Shown: positions 14,877 to 23,840, numbered from the stretch's first letter. The stretch: DNA of 39,814 nucleotides from Nocardioides pelophilus (GCF_014180685.1 NZ_JACEHF010000021.1:695-40508), one strand, 5' to 3'. Numbers and translations: made by a program. The notes: generated from the sequence alone by a model not told the origin.

Positions 14877-17204
14877 CTAGGAGACCGGGGCGAGCCCGGC
14901 TGCTGCCCGGTCGTCGCGCACCGCCGCCAGCAGACCGGGCAGGGGCATCGGACGGTAGAGCAGGTAGCCCTGCACGTACTGGGCGTCGGTGTGCTCGCGG
15001 AGCACGTCCAGCTGGGTCTGGCGCTCGATCCCCTCGACCACCACCTCCAGTCCGAGGGACTGGCCGATGAGGGTGACCGATCGGAGCAGCGCCTTCGACC
15101 GCTCGTCGGCGTCGATGAACTGCGACAGCGACGCGTCGACCTTGATGACGTGGACCGGCAGGTCGGCGAGATAGCTGATGGAGGAGAACCCGACCCCGAA
15201 GTCGTCGATGGCGAACCGGACGCCCAGGGACGAGATCTCCCGCATCCGCTCGAGCACCACCGTGTCGAGGTCGATGCCCTGGCGTTCGGTGATCTCCAGG
15301 GTCAGCTCGCTGCCACCCATCGCCTTCACCGTCGCCGCGACGCTGTCCACGAAGCCGGGCGAGCGGAGCTGTCGGGCGGAGATGTTGACCGCGATCCCGA
15401 CCGAGCTGCCGGCCAGTGCGCGGAGCGCCGCGGCGTCGGCTGCGACCTTGGCGAGGATGACCTCGCCCAGCTCGACGATCAGCCCCGAGTCCTCCGCGAT
15501 GCCGATGAACAGCTCCGGTGACACCGGGGAGCCGTTGTGGCGCCAGCGGGCGAGGGCCTCGGCGCCGACGATCCTTCCCGTGCCCGTGGCCACGATCGGC
15601 TGGTAGGCCACCTCGATCTCGCGGTTGGCGACCGCACGTCTCAGGTCGTCGGCCATGATCAGGCGATCGAGCCGCGAGCGACCGATCGAGTCCTCGTAGA
15701 CGACGACCGCACCCTTGCCGCGCGCCTTGGCTTCGTACATGGCCAGGTCGGCCTTGCGCAGCAGGGACTCGGCGTTGTCGTCCGCCCCACCCCACGCGAT
15801 GCCCGCGCTGGCGCTCAGGCGGAGCAGCTGTCCGGTCACGGCGACCCCCTGCTCCAGCGCGCTGAGGATCCGCTCCCAGACGAGCTCGACCACCACGGCG
15901 TCGGCGTCCTCGAACAGCACCGCGAACTCGTCACCGCCGAGGCGGGCGACCGTGTCGGCCTCGCGCACGCACGACTGCAGCCGGCTGGCCAGCCCGACCA
16001 GCACCGCGTCGCCGGCGGCGTGGCCGTAGCGGTCGTTCACGGGCTTGAACCCGTCGAGGTCGATGAAGAGCAGCGCGACGCGCGAGCCGTGCCGACGGGC
16101 GAGGGTCTGGGCGTGGGTCAGGCGGTCCAGCAGGATGCCGCGGTTGGGCAGGTCGGTCAGGGGGTCGTGCCGGGCGAGGTGCACCGTCTCCTCGGTCAGG
16201 GCGAGCCGCGCGAACGCGTCGGACGCGACGGCTGCCAACGCCTTCAGCGCCTCCTCGTCCGCCGCGATCGTCGAGCGCGCGCGCTCCATCGCCCTGGCCA
16301 CCAACCAGTGCGTCGCGTCACCGTCGTTGACCTCCGCGCCGATCTCCAAGCGGCCCGGCGGCGTCGAGCGGAGGGCCACCCGCTTGAGGTGCAACAGCTC
16401 GCGGGAGTCGTCGATCAGCGCCTCCAGGACCGCCTCGCGGTCGGGCAGTGTCTGCGCCCGCACCGCGGCCGCGAACAGGACCGTCAGCCGACGCGCGTTC
16501 TCGCGGCCCCGGGTCACCGCGCGGGTGGCGATCAGCAGCGTCACCAGCGGTACGGCGAGGAGGATGAGCGTCCACGCCGGCTCGGACCGGTACACCACCG
16601 CAGCGAGGTAGCCGAGGGTGTCGAAGGGGACGAAGCAGGCGACCGCGAGCAGCGTGCCCCGCTGCCACAGGTGACGCCGTACGCCGGTGCCGGAGTCGAT
16701 CGCCACCGACACGGCCGAGGTCACGTAGTCGGTCGCGAAGTAGGCCACCGCTGCGAGCATCACCGCGACGAGCTCGCGCGGCGTGCCGGTGCCGTCGCCG
16801 CGGACCAGGAGCAGGACTCCCTCGGCCACTGCGCCCGCCGTGATGCCGACGCCGATGTTGAACGCCTTCGACGTCCACCGCTTGCTGGTCGTCAGCTGGG
16901 TGACCAGCACGCCGAGCGACCAGATGAACAGTGCGACCTCGGGGTCGAGGGTGCACAGCAGGAACATCAGGATGCTCGAGTCGAAGCCGACCTCGATGCC
17001 ACCGTCGCGGTTGTCGACGACCATCGGGAACCGGGCGACGACCACGATCAGCGGGACGCCGAGCAGCACCGGCAGCGAGAACGACAGCCCGTCCGGGTGC
17101 ACGCCGGCGAGGGTGACCGCGAACAGGGTGAGGCCGACACAGCACACAGCCATGTCGAACAACCACCCGGCGGACGTCCGCAGGTGCGCTGGAACTCTGG
17201 GCAT
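14877..17204 (-). CDS. Membrane GGDEF-EAL protein (cyclic di-GMP turnover)
   Basis: This protein of about 775 residues has an N-terminal region of roughly seven or eight membrane helices, a short GAF-like segment, a GGDEF domain and an EAL domain. GGDEF is intact (ARLGGDEFAVL near residue 422) and is preceded by RxxD (READ), the inhibitory c-di-GMP site. The EAL domain keeps AYQPIV, EALARW near 549, NISARQL, LEITE, DDFGVGFSS and QGYLLYRP. Both cyclase and phosphodiesterase activity are therefore possible. I chose the ATG at 17204 because GGGGAAG lies seven bases upstream; an ATG at 17249 would add 15 residues. The pilus operon lies beyond its 3' end on the other strand, so control of surface attachment is a reasonable but unproven link. 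Confidence 0.9.
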   Translation of the reverse strand: MPRVPAHLRTSAGWLFDMAVCCVGLTLFAVTLAGVHPDGLSFSLPVLLGVPLIVVVARFPMVVDNRDGGIEVGFDSSILMFLLCTLDPEVALFIWSLGVLVTQLTTSKRWTSKAFNIGVGITAGAVAEGVLLLVRGDGTGTPRELVAVMLAAVAYFATDYVTSAVSVAIDSGTGVRRHLWQRGTLLAVACFVPFDTLGYLAAVVYRSEPAWTLILLAVPLVTLLIATRAVTRGRENARRLTVLFAAAVRAQTLPDREAVLEALIDDSRELLHLKRVALRSTPPGRLEIGAEVNDGDATHWLVARAMERARSTIAADEEALKALAAVASDAFARLALTEETVHLARHDPLTDLPNRGILLDRLTHAQTLARRHGSRVALLFIDLDGFKPVNDRYGHAAGDAVLVGLASRLQSCVREADTVARLGGDEFAVLFEDADAVVVELVWERILSALEQGVAVTGQLLRLSASAGIAWGGADDNAESLLRKADLAMYEAKARGKGAVVVYEDSIGRSRLDRLIMADDLRRAVANREIEVAYQPIVATGTGRIVGAEALARWRHNGSPVSPELFIGIAEDSGLIVELGEVILAKVAADAAALRALAGSSVGIAVNISARQLRSPGFVDSVAATVKAMGGSELTLEITERQGIDLDTVVLERMREISSLGVRFAIDDFGVGFSSISYLADLPVHVIKVDASLSQFIDADERSKALLRSVTLIGQSLGLEVVVEGIERQTQLDVLREHTDAQYVQGYLLYRPMPLPGLLAAVRDDRAAAGLAPVS

Positions 17205-17353
17205 TTCGACACTTCCCCGGGCGAGGTCGATTGACTGCCTCAGTCTCATGCCCGGAACGGGCGTTTGAGGGCTATCGCTCCATTTTGCACCGGTCGGCGC
17301 GTCGGCCTAGCCCTTCAGGACTAGACCACCAGCCGACGGACCGTGCGCGACGC

Positions 17354-17833
17354 CTACTTCAGGGTCGGGTCCCAGCGGTTGGCGAGGAGCTTGAAGCTCG
17401 GGGTGTCGTCGAGCGAGGTCATCGCCTCGTAGATCCGCTCGTAGCGGGTGCCGGAGATCTGCCAGCCGCCGTCGGCGTCCTGGGTGTAGTCGTCGTGGTA
17501 GTAGCCGGCGCCGCGGATCATCACCTTGAAGTCGGGGACGATCACGGTGTCCTCGAACGCCCAGGAGCCGGTCGCGGTGGTGCCGCTGACATCGATCACG
17601 GGGTGGTTGGCGATGTGGACCGTGATGATGCCGGGGCCGAGGTTCTTCGACATGTAGTCGACGACCTCGTCGCGGGTGTCGAAGTGCAGCGGCTCGCCCA
17701 TCGCCTGGGTGCCGTAGCGGGCCGTGATGTTCGGCGCGAGGCATGCGCCGAAGTCGTCCCACTCCTTGAGGTCGAGCGCCCGGAAGTAGCGGTACTTGAG
17801 CTGACGGATGGCTTCGATCGCGGCGAGATCCAT
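17354..17833 (-). CDS. SnoaL-like / NTF2-fold protein
   Basis: This 159-residue protein has the cone-shaped NTF2-like fold pattern of the SnoaL_4 group: an N-terminal helix (AIRQLKYRYFRALDLKEWDDFGACL), then ITARYG, FDTRDEVVDYM, a HIANHPVIDV strand and WQISGTRYERIYE near the end. Members include polyketide cyclases, dehydratases and steroid or bile-acid dehydratase-like enzymes; the reaction here cannot be told from sequence. A palindrome matching the KstR consensus lies just upstream, and TATCGT sits 6 bases before the ATG at 17833, indicating a leaderless transcript under steroid-type control. The GGDEF-EAL gene follows on the same strand after about 150 bases. Confidence 0.78.
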   Translation of the reverse strand: MDLAAIEAIRQLKYRYFRALDLKEWDDFGACLAPNITARYGTQAMGEPLHFDTRDEVVDYMSKNLGPGIITVHIANHPVIDVSGTTATGSWAFEDTVIVPDFKVMIRGAGYYHDDYTQDADGGWQISGTRYERIYEAMTSLDDTPSFKLLANRWDPTLK

Positions 17834-17843
17834 GCCCGCACGA

Positions 17844-17857
17844 TAGAACGTGTTCTA
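17844..17857. promoter_or_regulatory. KstR-type operator TAGAACGTGTTCTA
   Basis: The 14-base palindrome fits TNNAACNNGTTNNA exactly, the consensus of the TetR-family cholesterol-catabolism repressor KstR. It overlaps the predicted -10 box (17840-17845 on the minus strand) of the SnoaL-like gene, so a bound repressor would block transcription. It also covers the stop codon of the upstream transglycosylase-like gene. Confidence 0.65.
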
Positions 17858-19123
17858 GTTCCCGTCGAGGGTCGGCTCGGGAGTCACGGTCGAGGAGTCG
17901 GTGCACCCGGGGTCGCCCGGGTCGCTGGTCCCGTCGTCGTCCGGGCCCTCGGTCGGTCCGTCGGAGGGCGCGTCGCTCGGGCTCGGGTCGGGTGTCGTGC
18001 TCGCGTCGGGCGAGTCCGACGGCTCCGTGGGGTCCGCGGGATCCGTGGGCGGATCGGTCGGGCACGGGTCGGTCGGATCGGTCGGGTCCGTCGGATCGGT
18101 CGGATCGGTCGGGTCGGTCGGGTCGGTCGGGTCCGTCGGCTCCGTCGGGTCCCAGGTGACCGGATCGGTCGGCATCGTCGCCGGGTCGCCCGGCTCGGTC
18201 GGCAGGTCGGTGGCCAGGTCCGTCGGGAGATCCGTGGGCAGGTCCGTGGGCAGGTCGGTCGGGACGTCGGTCGGCACGTTGAGCACGACGGTGGCGCCGT
18301 CGTCGTACGCCTCGGTCAGCTGGGTCCGGTAGGCCCGGTCGACCGCGAGCACGGTCTCGATGAAGCTCCGGTCGTCGTTGATCCGGCGTACGCCGTCGAC
18401 CCGGCCGGCCCGCTTGCGCAGGTCGCCGTCGCCCGAGCAGAGGAGCACGGACACGGCGAGCGCCGCGTCGTCGACGTCGTGCGGGTTGCGCCTGCCGTCG
18501 CCGTCGCCGTCGACCCCGACGATCGCCCAGGTGGAGGGTGCCAGCTGCATCGGCCCGACCGGACGGTCGAACCGCTCGTCGCCGTCGACCCGTCCGGCGT
18601 CGCTGTCGGGGAGTCGCTTGCCCTGCGGCCCGCGCAGCGGCTTGCCGGCGTACCGGGGCTTCATCACGCCGCGCAGGGTCAGCTCGCCGCCGTCCTTGCC
18701 CCCGTGGCCGGTCACGACCTGGCCGACAGCCGCGATCAGCGTCCAGTCGAGGCGGCACGCCTTGTCGGCCTTGGCCAGCACGGCCTCGGCCTTCTGGTAG
18801 GCCGCCAGCGCGGGCGTCGGGATGTCGCCGAGGACCGGGCCGTCGGCCGCCACCAGCGCTATGTCCGGGATCCCGACCGGGGCGTCGATGATCTCGGCAG
18901 GCGGGGCGAGGGGCAGCTCGTCCTCGGCCGAGGCGGTCGTGGTCGACGTGGCCGGCGGCGCCGCCACCGGCGCCCTGCGCTTCGGCTCCTCGTCGGCGAG
19001 CGTGACGGCAGCGGCGGTGATGGTCACCGAGGTGACCGCGAGCGCCGACAGGACCGACGTGATGACCGCGCGCCGCACCGCGCTACTGGCCTTTGCCGGC
19101 TGCAAGCGGTGGCGGGGAGTCAT
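17855..19123 (-). CDS. Lytic-transglycosylase-like exported protein, catalytic Glu replaced
   Basis: This 422-residue protein has a basic N-terminus and one hydrophobic segment (about 19-43), then a domain like actinobacterial MltB-type lytic murein transglycosylases: [48 protein letters not shown] and [22 protein letters not shown]. In active relatives the sequence after IG is R-V-E-S-x-H-G with the catalytic Glu; here it is VGQVVTGHG, so position 137 is Val (codon at 18713-18715, GTG instead of GAG). Residues about 282-422 are a long acidic Pro/Thr/Asp tail built of TDLP and TDP repeats. The start at 19123 has GAGGTG upstream. It may bind peptidoglycan without cutting it, or be decaying. 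Confidence 0.8.
   Translation of the reverse strand: MTPRHRLQPAKASSAVRRAVITSVLSALAVTSVTITAAAVTLADEEPKRRAPVAAPPATSTTTASAEDELPLAPPAEIIDAPVGIPDIALVAADGPVLGDIPTPALAAYQKAEAVLAKADKACRLDWTLIAAVGQVVTGHGGKDGGELTLRGVMKPRYAGKPLRGPQGKRLPDSDAGRVDGDERFDRPVGPMQLAPSTWAIVGVDGDGDGRRNPHDVDDAALAVSVLLCSGDGDLRKRAGRVDGVRRINDDRSFIETVLAVDRAYRTQLTEAYDDGATVVLNVPTDVPTDLPTDLPTDLPTDLATDLPTEPGDPATMPTDPVTWDPTEPTDPTDPTDPTDPTDPTDPTDPTDPCPTDPPTDPADPTEPSDSPDASTTPDPSPSDAPSDGPTEGPDDDGTSDPGDPGCTDSSTVTPEPTLDGN
18067..18275. repeat. Short tandem repeats coding the Thr-Asp-Pro tail
   Basis: Two blocks of in-frame short repeats encode the disordered tail: 9-bp units (TDP) at about 18067-18151 and 12-bp units (TDLP) at about 18197-18275. 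Such blocks change length readily by slippage without shifting frame. Confidence 0.85.
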
Positions 19124-19270
19124 CTTTCACCTCGGGGTCGGCTCCCAGGATGCCTTGTGGAGGGGTCCGGAGAAACCAAAATCTCCAGATTTCATCCGAG
19201 AGACGGATTCGGGCTGGTCATCCCGCGCCCGACGCCGAGTCGCGTTTCGCCAGCCTCCCGGTCCGCCCCG

Positions 19271-19276
19271 TAACCT
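19271..19276 (+). promoter_or_regulatory. Probable -10 hexamer TAACCT of prfB
   Basis: TAACCT (TANNNT) ends 8 bases before the GTG start of prfB. No Shine-Dalgarno sequence is visible, so a leaderless or nearly leaderless transcript is likely. Confidence 0.5.
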
Positions 19277-19284
19277 TGGTCCTT

Positions 19285-20400
19285 GTGGCAGGCCCCGAGT
19301 ACGACACCGAGATCAAGCAGCTCTCTGCGACGATGCACACCATCGAGCAGGTGCTCGACATCCCCGCGATGCAGCGTGAGATCGACGATCTCGGTGTCCA
19401 GGTGGCCGCTCCGGACCTGTGGGACGACCAGGCCAACGCAGCCCGGGTGACGGGCCGGCTGTCGCTGCTGCAGGGCGAGGTCGACCGGTTCCACGCGCTC
19501 CGGACCCGCATCGAGGACCTCGAGCTGATGGTCGAGCTCGCCAACGAGGAGGGCGACCAGGAGTCGCTCGCCGAGTCCGAGAAGGAGCTCGGCAAGATCA
19601 AGAAGGCCGTCGAGGCGCTCGAGATCCGCACCCTGCTCTCCGGTGAGTACGACGAGCGCGAGGCCATCGTGACCATCCGCTCCGGCGCCGGCGGGGTCGA
19701 TGCCGCCGACTTCGCCGAGATGCTGATGCGCATGTACACCCGCTGGGCGGAGCGCAACAAGTATCCCGTCGAGGTCTTCGACGTCTCCTACGCGGAGGAG
19801 GCGGGCATCAAGTCGGCCGAGTTCGCGATCCATGCGCCGTACGCCTACGGCACCCTCTCCGTCGAGGCCGGCACCCACCGCCTGGTGCGGATCAGCCCGT
19901 TCGACAACCAGGGCCGCCGCCAGACCAGCTTCGCCGCGGTCGAGGTCGTCCCGGTGCTCGAGCAGACCGACGAGATCGAGGTCGACGAGAACGACATCCG
20001 GGTCGACGTGTTCCGCTCGGGCGGCCCGGGCGGCCAGTCGGTCAACACCACCGACTCCGCGGTCCGGCTGACCCACATCCCGACCGGCCTGGTCGTCAGC
20101 TGCCAGAACGAGAAGAGCCAGCTGCAGAACAAGGCCAGCGCGATGGTGGTCCTCAAGGCCAAGCTGCTCGCGCTGAAGAAGGCCGAGGAGGCCGCCCAGA
20201 TCAAGGACCTCAAGGGCGACGTCCAGGCCAGCTGGGGCGACCAGATGCGCAACTACGTGCTGAACCCCTACCAGATCGTCAAGGACCTCCGCACCGGCTA
20301 CGAGAGCGGCAACCCGCAGAACGTCTTCGACGGTGACCTCGAGGACTTCCTCGAGGCCGGCATCCGCTGGCGTCGCGGCGCGGACAAGGCCGAGAGCTGA
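19285..20400 (+). CDS. prfB: Peptide chain release factor 2
   Basis: This 371-residue protein is RF2, which reads UGA and UAA stop codons. The codon-recognition tripeptide SPF is at 204-206 ([11 protein letters not shown]) and the peptidyl-tRNA hydrolysis motif GGQ at 249-251 ([19 protein letters not shown]). SPF rather than P-A/V-T identifies RF2 rather than RF1. The gene reads straight through without the programmed UGA frameshift of Escherichia coli prfB. The GTG at 19285 fits the normal N-terminus and has a TANNNT box 8 bases before it. In many actinobacteria ftsE follows closely; here ftsE is 8 kb downstream. Confidence 0.97.
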   Translation: MAGPEYDTEIKQLSATMHTIEQVLDIPAMQREIDDLGVQVAAPDLWDDQANAARVTGRLSLLQGEVDRFHALRTRIEDLELMVELANEEGDQESLAESEKELGKIKKAVEALEIRTLLSGEYDEREAIVTIRSGAGGVDAADFAEMLMRMYTRWAERNKYPVEVFDVSYAEEAGIKSAEFAIHAPYAYGTLSVEAGTHRLVRISPFDNQGRRQTSFAAVEVVPVLEQTDEIEVDENDIRVDVFRSGGPGGQSVNTTDSAVRLTHIPTGLVVSCQNEKSQLQNKASAMVVLKAKLLALKKAEEAAQIKDLKGDVQASWGDQMRNYVLNPYQIVKDLRTGYESGNPQNVFDGDLEDFLEAGIRWRRGADKAES

Positions 20401-20415
20401 GCTGACCGCTCGGCG

Positions 20416-20607
20416 TCAGCGGTTCCGGTCCGCCGCGTCGTAGACGACCTCGGCGACCGCGAACGCGACCATGACGGCCACGGCGCCCACCAGGTCGCGC
20501 GAGGCGAGCAAGGCGAACGCGATCAGGGCCCCGGACGCCCGCCACGCCCCGCGGGGCGGGAACCGGTCCTGCCAGCGGCCGACCCGGTGGTGGTTCATGA
20601 CGCTCAT
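20416..20607 (-). CDS. Small membrane protein, unknown
   Basis: This 63-residue protein has a basic, aromatic N-terminal part (NHHRVGRWQDRFPPRGAWR) and one long hydrophobic stretch from about residue 23 to 52, probably one or two membrane helices, ending in YDAADRNR. The ATG at 20607 has a strong AGGAGG seven bases upstream, which argues for a real gene. It converges on prfB and diverges from the FAD oxidoreductase gene. No family is recognised. Confidence 0.6.
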   Translation of the reverse strand: MSVMNHHRVGRWQDRFPPRGAWRASGALIAFALLASRDLVGAVAVMVAFAVAEVVYDAADRNR

Positions 20608-20623
20608 CGCTGCCTCCTGACCT

Positions 20624-20714
20624 CTTGATCTTCTAAGTCTAGTCAATAAGTAGACAAAAGGCCAGGGGTTCGAGGAAAACCGCTTGATCTCAAGTGCGGT
20701 TGAGGTTCTAGGGT
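20624..20714. promoter_or_regulatory. Divergent control region with several inverted repeats
   Basis: This relatively AT-rich stretch lies between the small membrane protein and the FAD oxidoreductase. It contains the inverted repeat GTCTA-N9-TAGAC at 20637-20655, the palindrome CTTGATCTCAAG at 20683-20694, and a second CTTGATC at 20624-20630. TTGATC (20684-20689) and TAGGGT (20709-20714), 19 bases apart, could be the promoter of the oxidoreductase, with the palindrome over its -35 box. No regulator gene is adjacent. Confidence 0.45.
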
Positions 20715-20753
20715 CGACCCGCCATCACCACGTGACACGGAGGGACGACCGGA

Positions 20754-22034
20754 ATGAGCATCGAGCACATCGCCATCCACCCTGGCGATGCCGGGTACGA
20801 CGAAGCGCGGACCACGATCACCAGCGTGGCGGAACCTGCCGTCGTCCTGCGTCCGACGACGCCCGCGGAGGTGGCCGCGTCCATCGGCCACGCCCGTGCC
20901 GAGGGACTCCCGGTGGCGGTGCGCAGCGGTGGCCACAACGCGCTGGGGTTCGGCAACATCGACGGCGGTGCCGTCATCGACCTCTCCGGGCTCGACCGGG
21001 TCGAGCTGATCGGCGAGGGCCGGGTGCGGATCGGCGCGGGCGCGCAGTGGGGCCCGGCCGCGTCGGCGCTGGCGGAGCACGGCCTCGCGATCACGGCCGG
21101 TGACACCGTCTCGGTCGGCGTCGGCGGGCTGACCCAGGCCGGCGGGATCGGCTGGATGGTGCGCAAGCACGGACTGACCATCGACAGCCTGGTCGCGGCC
21201 GAGGTGGTCACTGCCGCCGGCGACGTCGTCCGCGCCTCGCCGACCGAGAACGCCGACCTGTTCTGGGCGCTGCGCGGAGGTGCGGGGAACTTCGGGGTGG
21301 TCACCGCGTTCGAGTTCCAGGCGCAGCCGGTCGCGACGGTGCACTTCGGCACCATCGCGTTCGCCCTCGACGACGTGGCCCAGCTGCTGAAGGGCTGGGC
21401 CGCGGCCATGGCCGGGGCGCCCGACGAGCTGACCACGACGCTGGTGCTGATGCCGGGGTTCGGCGACTTCCCGCCCGGCGCGATGCTGTTCGTCTGCCTG
21501 GCGGGCGGCGACACCACTGCCCTCGAGCCGCTCCGATCGATCGGCACGGTGGTCGCCGACGACGTCAGCGAGCGGCCGTACGCCGAGATCCTCGAGGAGG
21601 CGCACCCGCCGGAGGGCGTGCTGCCGGTCATCGGCAACACCCTGGTCGAGACGGTCGACGAGCCGCTCATCGATGCCATGGCGACGGCGTACGCCGCGGG
21701 CGGTCGCGTCGTCTTCCTGCGCAGCCTCGGTGGCGCGTTCGGCCGGGTCGACCCCGCCGAGACCGCGTTCGCCCACCGCCGGGCCGAGGCGCTGGTCGTG
21801 TCGGCGGGCTTCCTCCCCGCGGACGCGCCGGAGGACCAGATCGCCGATGCCCGCGCGGTGTGGCGGACGATCGGCGATCAGGGCATCGGGTCGTACGCCG
21901 GGTTCCTGGGCTCCGACACCGAGGACGACATCGCCGCGATCTGGCCGACCGAGACCCTCGAGCGGCTGCGCCAGGTCAAGCGCACCTGGGATCCCGACAA
22001 CGTGTTCCGCCGGAACTTCAACGTCGCTCCCTGA
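20754..22034 (+). CDS. FAD-binding oxidoreductase with BBE-type C-terminus
   Basis: This 426-residue flavoenzyme belongs to the PCMH/berberine-bridge-like group. The FAD domain reads VAVRSGGHNALGFG near residue 57, in which the His commonly carries the 8-alpha covalent FAD link, then IDLSGLDRVEL, and GVGGLTQAGGIGWMVRKHGLTIDSL. The cysteine that makes the second flavin bond in bicovalent members is not seen in this last segment. The C-terminus (LERLRQVKRTWDPDNVFRRNFNV) is the BBE domain. Members oxidise sugars, alkaloids or polyketides; the substrate cannot be assigned. The ATG has GGAGG upstream. Its stop is 11 bases from the end of the convergent phosphatase gene. Confidence 0.88.
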   Translation: MSIEHIAIHPGDAGYDEARTTITSVAEPAVVLRPTTPAEVAASIGHARAEGLPVAVRSGGHNALGFGNIDGGAVIDLSGLDRVELIGEGRVRIGAGAQWGPAASALAEHGLAITAGDTVSVGVGGLTQAGGIGWMVRKHGLTIDSLVAAEVVTAAGDVVRASPTENADLFWALRGGAGNFGVVTAFEFQAQPVATVHFGTIAFALDDVAQLLKGWAAAMAGAPDELTTTLVLMPGFGDFPPGAMLFVCLAGGDTTALEPLRSIGTVVADDVSERPYAEILEEAHPPEGVLPVIGNTLVETVDEPLIDAMATAYAAGGRVVFLRSLGGAFGRVDPAETAFAHRRAEALVVSAGFLPADAPEDQIADARAVWRTIGDQGIGSYAGFLGSDTEDDIAAIWPTETLERLRQVKRTWDPDNVFRRNFNVAP

Positions 22035-22045
22035 CCCCGGGGCCG

Positions 22046-22750
22046 TTAGCGATAGCTGAGCAGCCGGCGGTCGTGCTCGACGTGGCTGTGGTCGTTGTAC
22101 GACGACAGCGTCAGCCCGCTCCGGCCGTGGATCACCTTCGTGACCGCCGAGTTGACCGCGGCCTTGTTGAGCGGCACCCACAGGGACGCGTCGCCGGCCA
22201 GCAGGTGCGACACCGCCAGTCCGATCGGGCCGCCGGAGGTGACGACGACGGCGGTGCCCTTCTCGGGCGTCTGCGCGGCGGCCGCGTGCAGGGCCGCCTG
22301 GACCCGGTCGGTGAATGCCGGGAACGACTCGCGGTAGGAGTGGTCGGACTCGCCGCCCGTCCAGCGCGCCGTCGCGTCCTCGAAGATCGCCTGGAACTTC
22401 TCACGGGGGGCGCGACTGCGGACCAGGTCGGCCAGCATGACCGCCCTCGACCGGTACATCGGCTTGTGCACCTGGACGACGTGCTCGAAGTCGAACTCGT
22501 CCCACCCCGGGTCGACCTCGACCGGGACCGGCCGGATGTTCCCGACGTCCGACATGCCGGCGAGGATCCCGTCGGCGGTCTCGCGGTGTCGCCTCAGCTC
22601 GCCGCGGATCACGACGTCCGGCACGATCTCGCGCACGGCCAGCGCCCGGCCGAGGAGCCGCGACTGCTCGTGACCGAGGTCGGAGAGCGCGTCGTAGTCG
22701 CGCTTCCCGAACGACGCCTGGCCGTGCCGGACCAGGTAGATCAGCCTCAC
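22046..22750 (-). CDS. Histidine phosphatase family protein
   Basis: This 234-residue protein has LVRHGQASF at residues 6-14, the phospho-accepting His motif of the phosphoglycerate-mutase-like superfamily, then LSDLGHEQSRLLG, GELRRHRETADGIL and a late VVVTSGGPIGLAVSHLL core. The second conserved motif has SGGP where many members have SHGG, so a catalytic His is shifted or missing. It is the last gene of the tightly packed ACAD-SDR-SDR-kinase operon, four bases after the kinase stop. In this setting it could act on a phosphorylated acyl intermediate or be a general phosphatase; the sequence does not decide. Confidence 0.82.
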   Translation of the reverse strand: MRLIYLVRHGQASFGKRDYDALSDLGHEQSRLLGRALAVREIVPDVVIRGELRRHRETADGILAGMSDVGNIRPVPVEVDPGWDEFDFEHVVQVHKPMYRSRAVMLADLVRSRAPREKFQAIFEDATARWTGGESDHSYRESFPAFTDRVQAALHAAAAQTPEKGTAVVVTSGGPIGLAVSHLLAGDASLWVPLNKAAVNSAVTKVIHGRSGLTLSSYNDHSHVEHDRRLLSYR

Positions 22751-22754
22751 TGGT

Positions 22755-23840
22755 TCACCGTCCGCCGGCCTCTCGCATGAGCGCCCGGGCCCGACGGTGC
22801 AGCACGTGCGACCCGAGCCAGTAGTTCTTGAACTTCGGGTTGGTCGTCTGCTTCTTCGCGTAGCGGTAGTAGATCTGCTGCAGGATCACCGCCAGCCGGA
22901 ACAGGCCGAAGACCTCGTAGAACGCCCACTCCTCGTCGGTCAGCTCGATCCCGGTGTGCGAGCAGTAGTAGTCGACGACCTCCTTGCGGGTGAGCATCCC
23001 CGGCTCGTTCGACGGCTGCATCCGGAACCGTTGGTAGAGCCCGGCGTCGCCCGCCTCGACCCAGTACGAGACCGCGGAGCCGAGGTCCATCAGCGGGTCG
23101 CCGAGCGTGGCCATCTCCCAGTCCAGCAGCGCGACCGGCTTGGTCGGGTCAGCGTCGTCGAAGACGACGTTATCGAGGCGGAAGTCGTTGTGGATCAGAC
23201 AGGTCCGTACGTCGGCCGGCTGGTTCTCGTCCAGCCACTTCATGACCCGCCCCCACGACGGCACGTTCCACGTCTTCACCTTGCCGAAGCGGGCGATCCA
23301 CCCACCGACCTGGCGCGCGACGTACCCCTCGCCCTTGCCGAGCGTCTCGAGGCCGGCCTCGGCGGGGTCGACGGAGTGGAGGGCGACGAGCAGGTCGAGC
23401 ACGTTGGTGCACAGCTGGCGCACCTGCTCGGGCGGCAGGTCGAGGCCCAGCTCGCGCCGCGGGATGTGCCCTGCCACGCGGTCCATGACGTAGAACTCCG
23501 AGCCGATCACGGAAGGGTCGTCGCAGTAGCCGACCATCGAGGCGACGTACGGGAAGACCGGCGCGAGAGCCGCCTGGATCCGGTGCTCGCGCCCCATGTC
23601 GTGCGCGCTCGCGGCCTTGGTGCCGGCCGGCGGGCGGCGCAGGATCAGGTCGCGCGTCGCGCCCGACCCGTCGGTCTCGACGCGCAGCAGGTAGGTCAGG
23701 TTCGACGAGCCGCCGCTGAACTGCCGGACCTCCGCGATCCGTCCCGGGACCTTGTCCTGCAGCCACGCCTCGACGCTGGCGACGTCGAACGCGTCCTCCT
23801 CGCGGACCGCGTGCGCGCCGGTGACCTCGGCCCCCGTCAC
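22755..23840 (-). CDS. APH-type phosphotransferase (ACAD10/11 N-domain-like, LvaA-like)
   Basis: This 361-residue kinase-like protein has FSGGSSNLTYLL as nucleotide loop, LILRRPP as lysine-equivalent strand, the catalytic loop LIHNDFRLDNVVF and the metal site LLDWEMATLGDPLMDLG. The C-terminal helices include RLAVILQQIYYRYAKKQTTNPKF, common in proteins similar to the kinase domain of ACAD10/ACAD11. Those domains, and bacterial LvaA, phosphorylate the hydroxyl of 4-hydroxyacyl-CoA. An acyl-CoA dehydrogenase and two SDR genes lie directly upstream with four-base overlaps, which supports the same role here. Antibiotic resistance is unlikely given the operon. Confidence 0.85.
   Translation of the reverse strand: MTGAEVTGAHAVREEDAFDVASVEAWLQDKVPGRIAEVRQFSGGSSNLTYLLRVETDGSGATRDLILRRPPAGTKAASAHDMGREHRIQAALAPVFPYVASMVGYCDDPSVIGSEFYVMDRVAGHIPRRELGLDLPPEQVRQLCTNVLDLLVALHSVDPAEAGLETLGKGEGYVARQVGGWIARFGKVKTWNVPSWGRVMKWLDENQPADVRTCLIHNDFRLDNVVFDDADPTKPVALLDWEMATLGDPLMDLGSAVSYWVEAGDAGLYQRFRMQPSNEPGMLTRKEVVDYYCSHTGIELTDEEWAFYEVFGLFRLAVILQQIYYRYAKKQTTNPKFKNYWLGSHVLHRRARALMREAGGR

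Noticed and set aside
15537..17234. Plus-strand 565-codon open frame opposite the GGDEF-EAL gene
   Set aside because: Its translation is repetitive Gln/Arg/Val-rich sequence with no domain, as expected for an antisense shadow.
19285..19400. Programmed frameshift in prfB
   Set aside because: The frame is continuous from the GTG start and no in-frame UGA with an upstream Shine-Dalgarno slip site is present.
22755..23840. Aminoglycoside resistance gene
   Set aside because: The fold is APH-like, but the operon with ACAD and SDR genes and the ACAD10/11-like C-terminus point to acyl-CoA metabolism.
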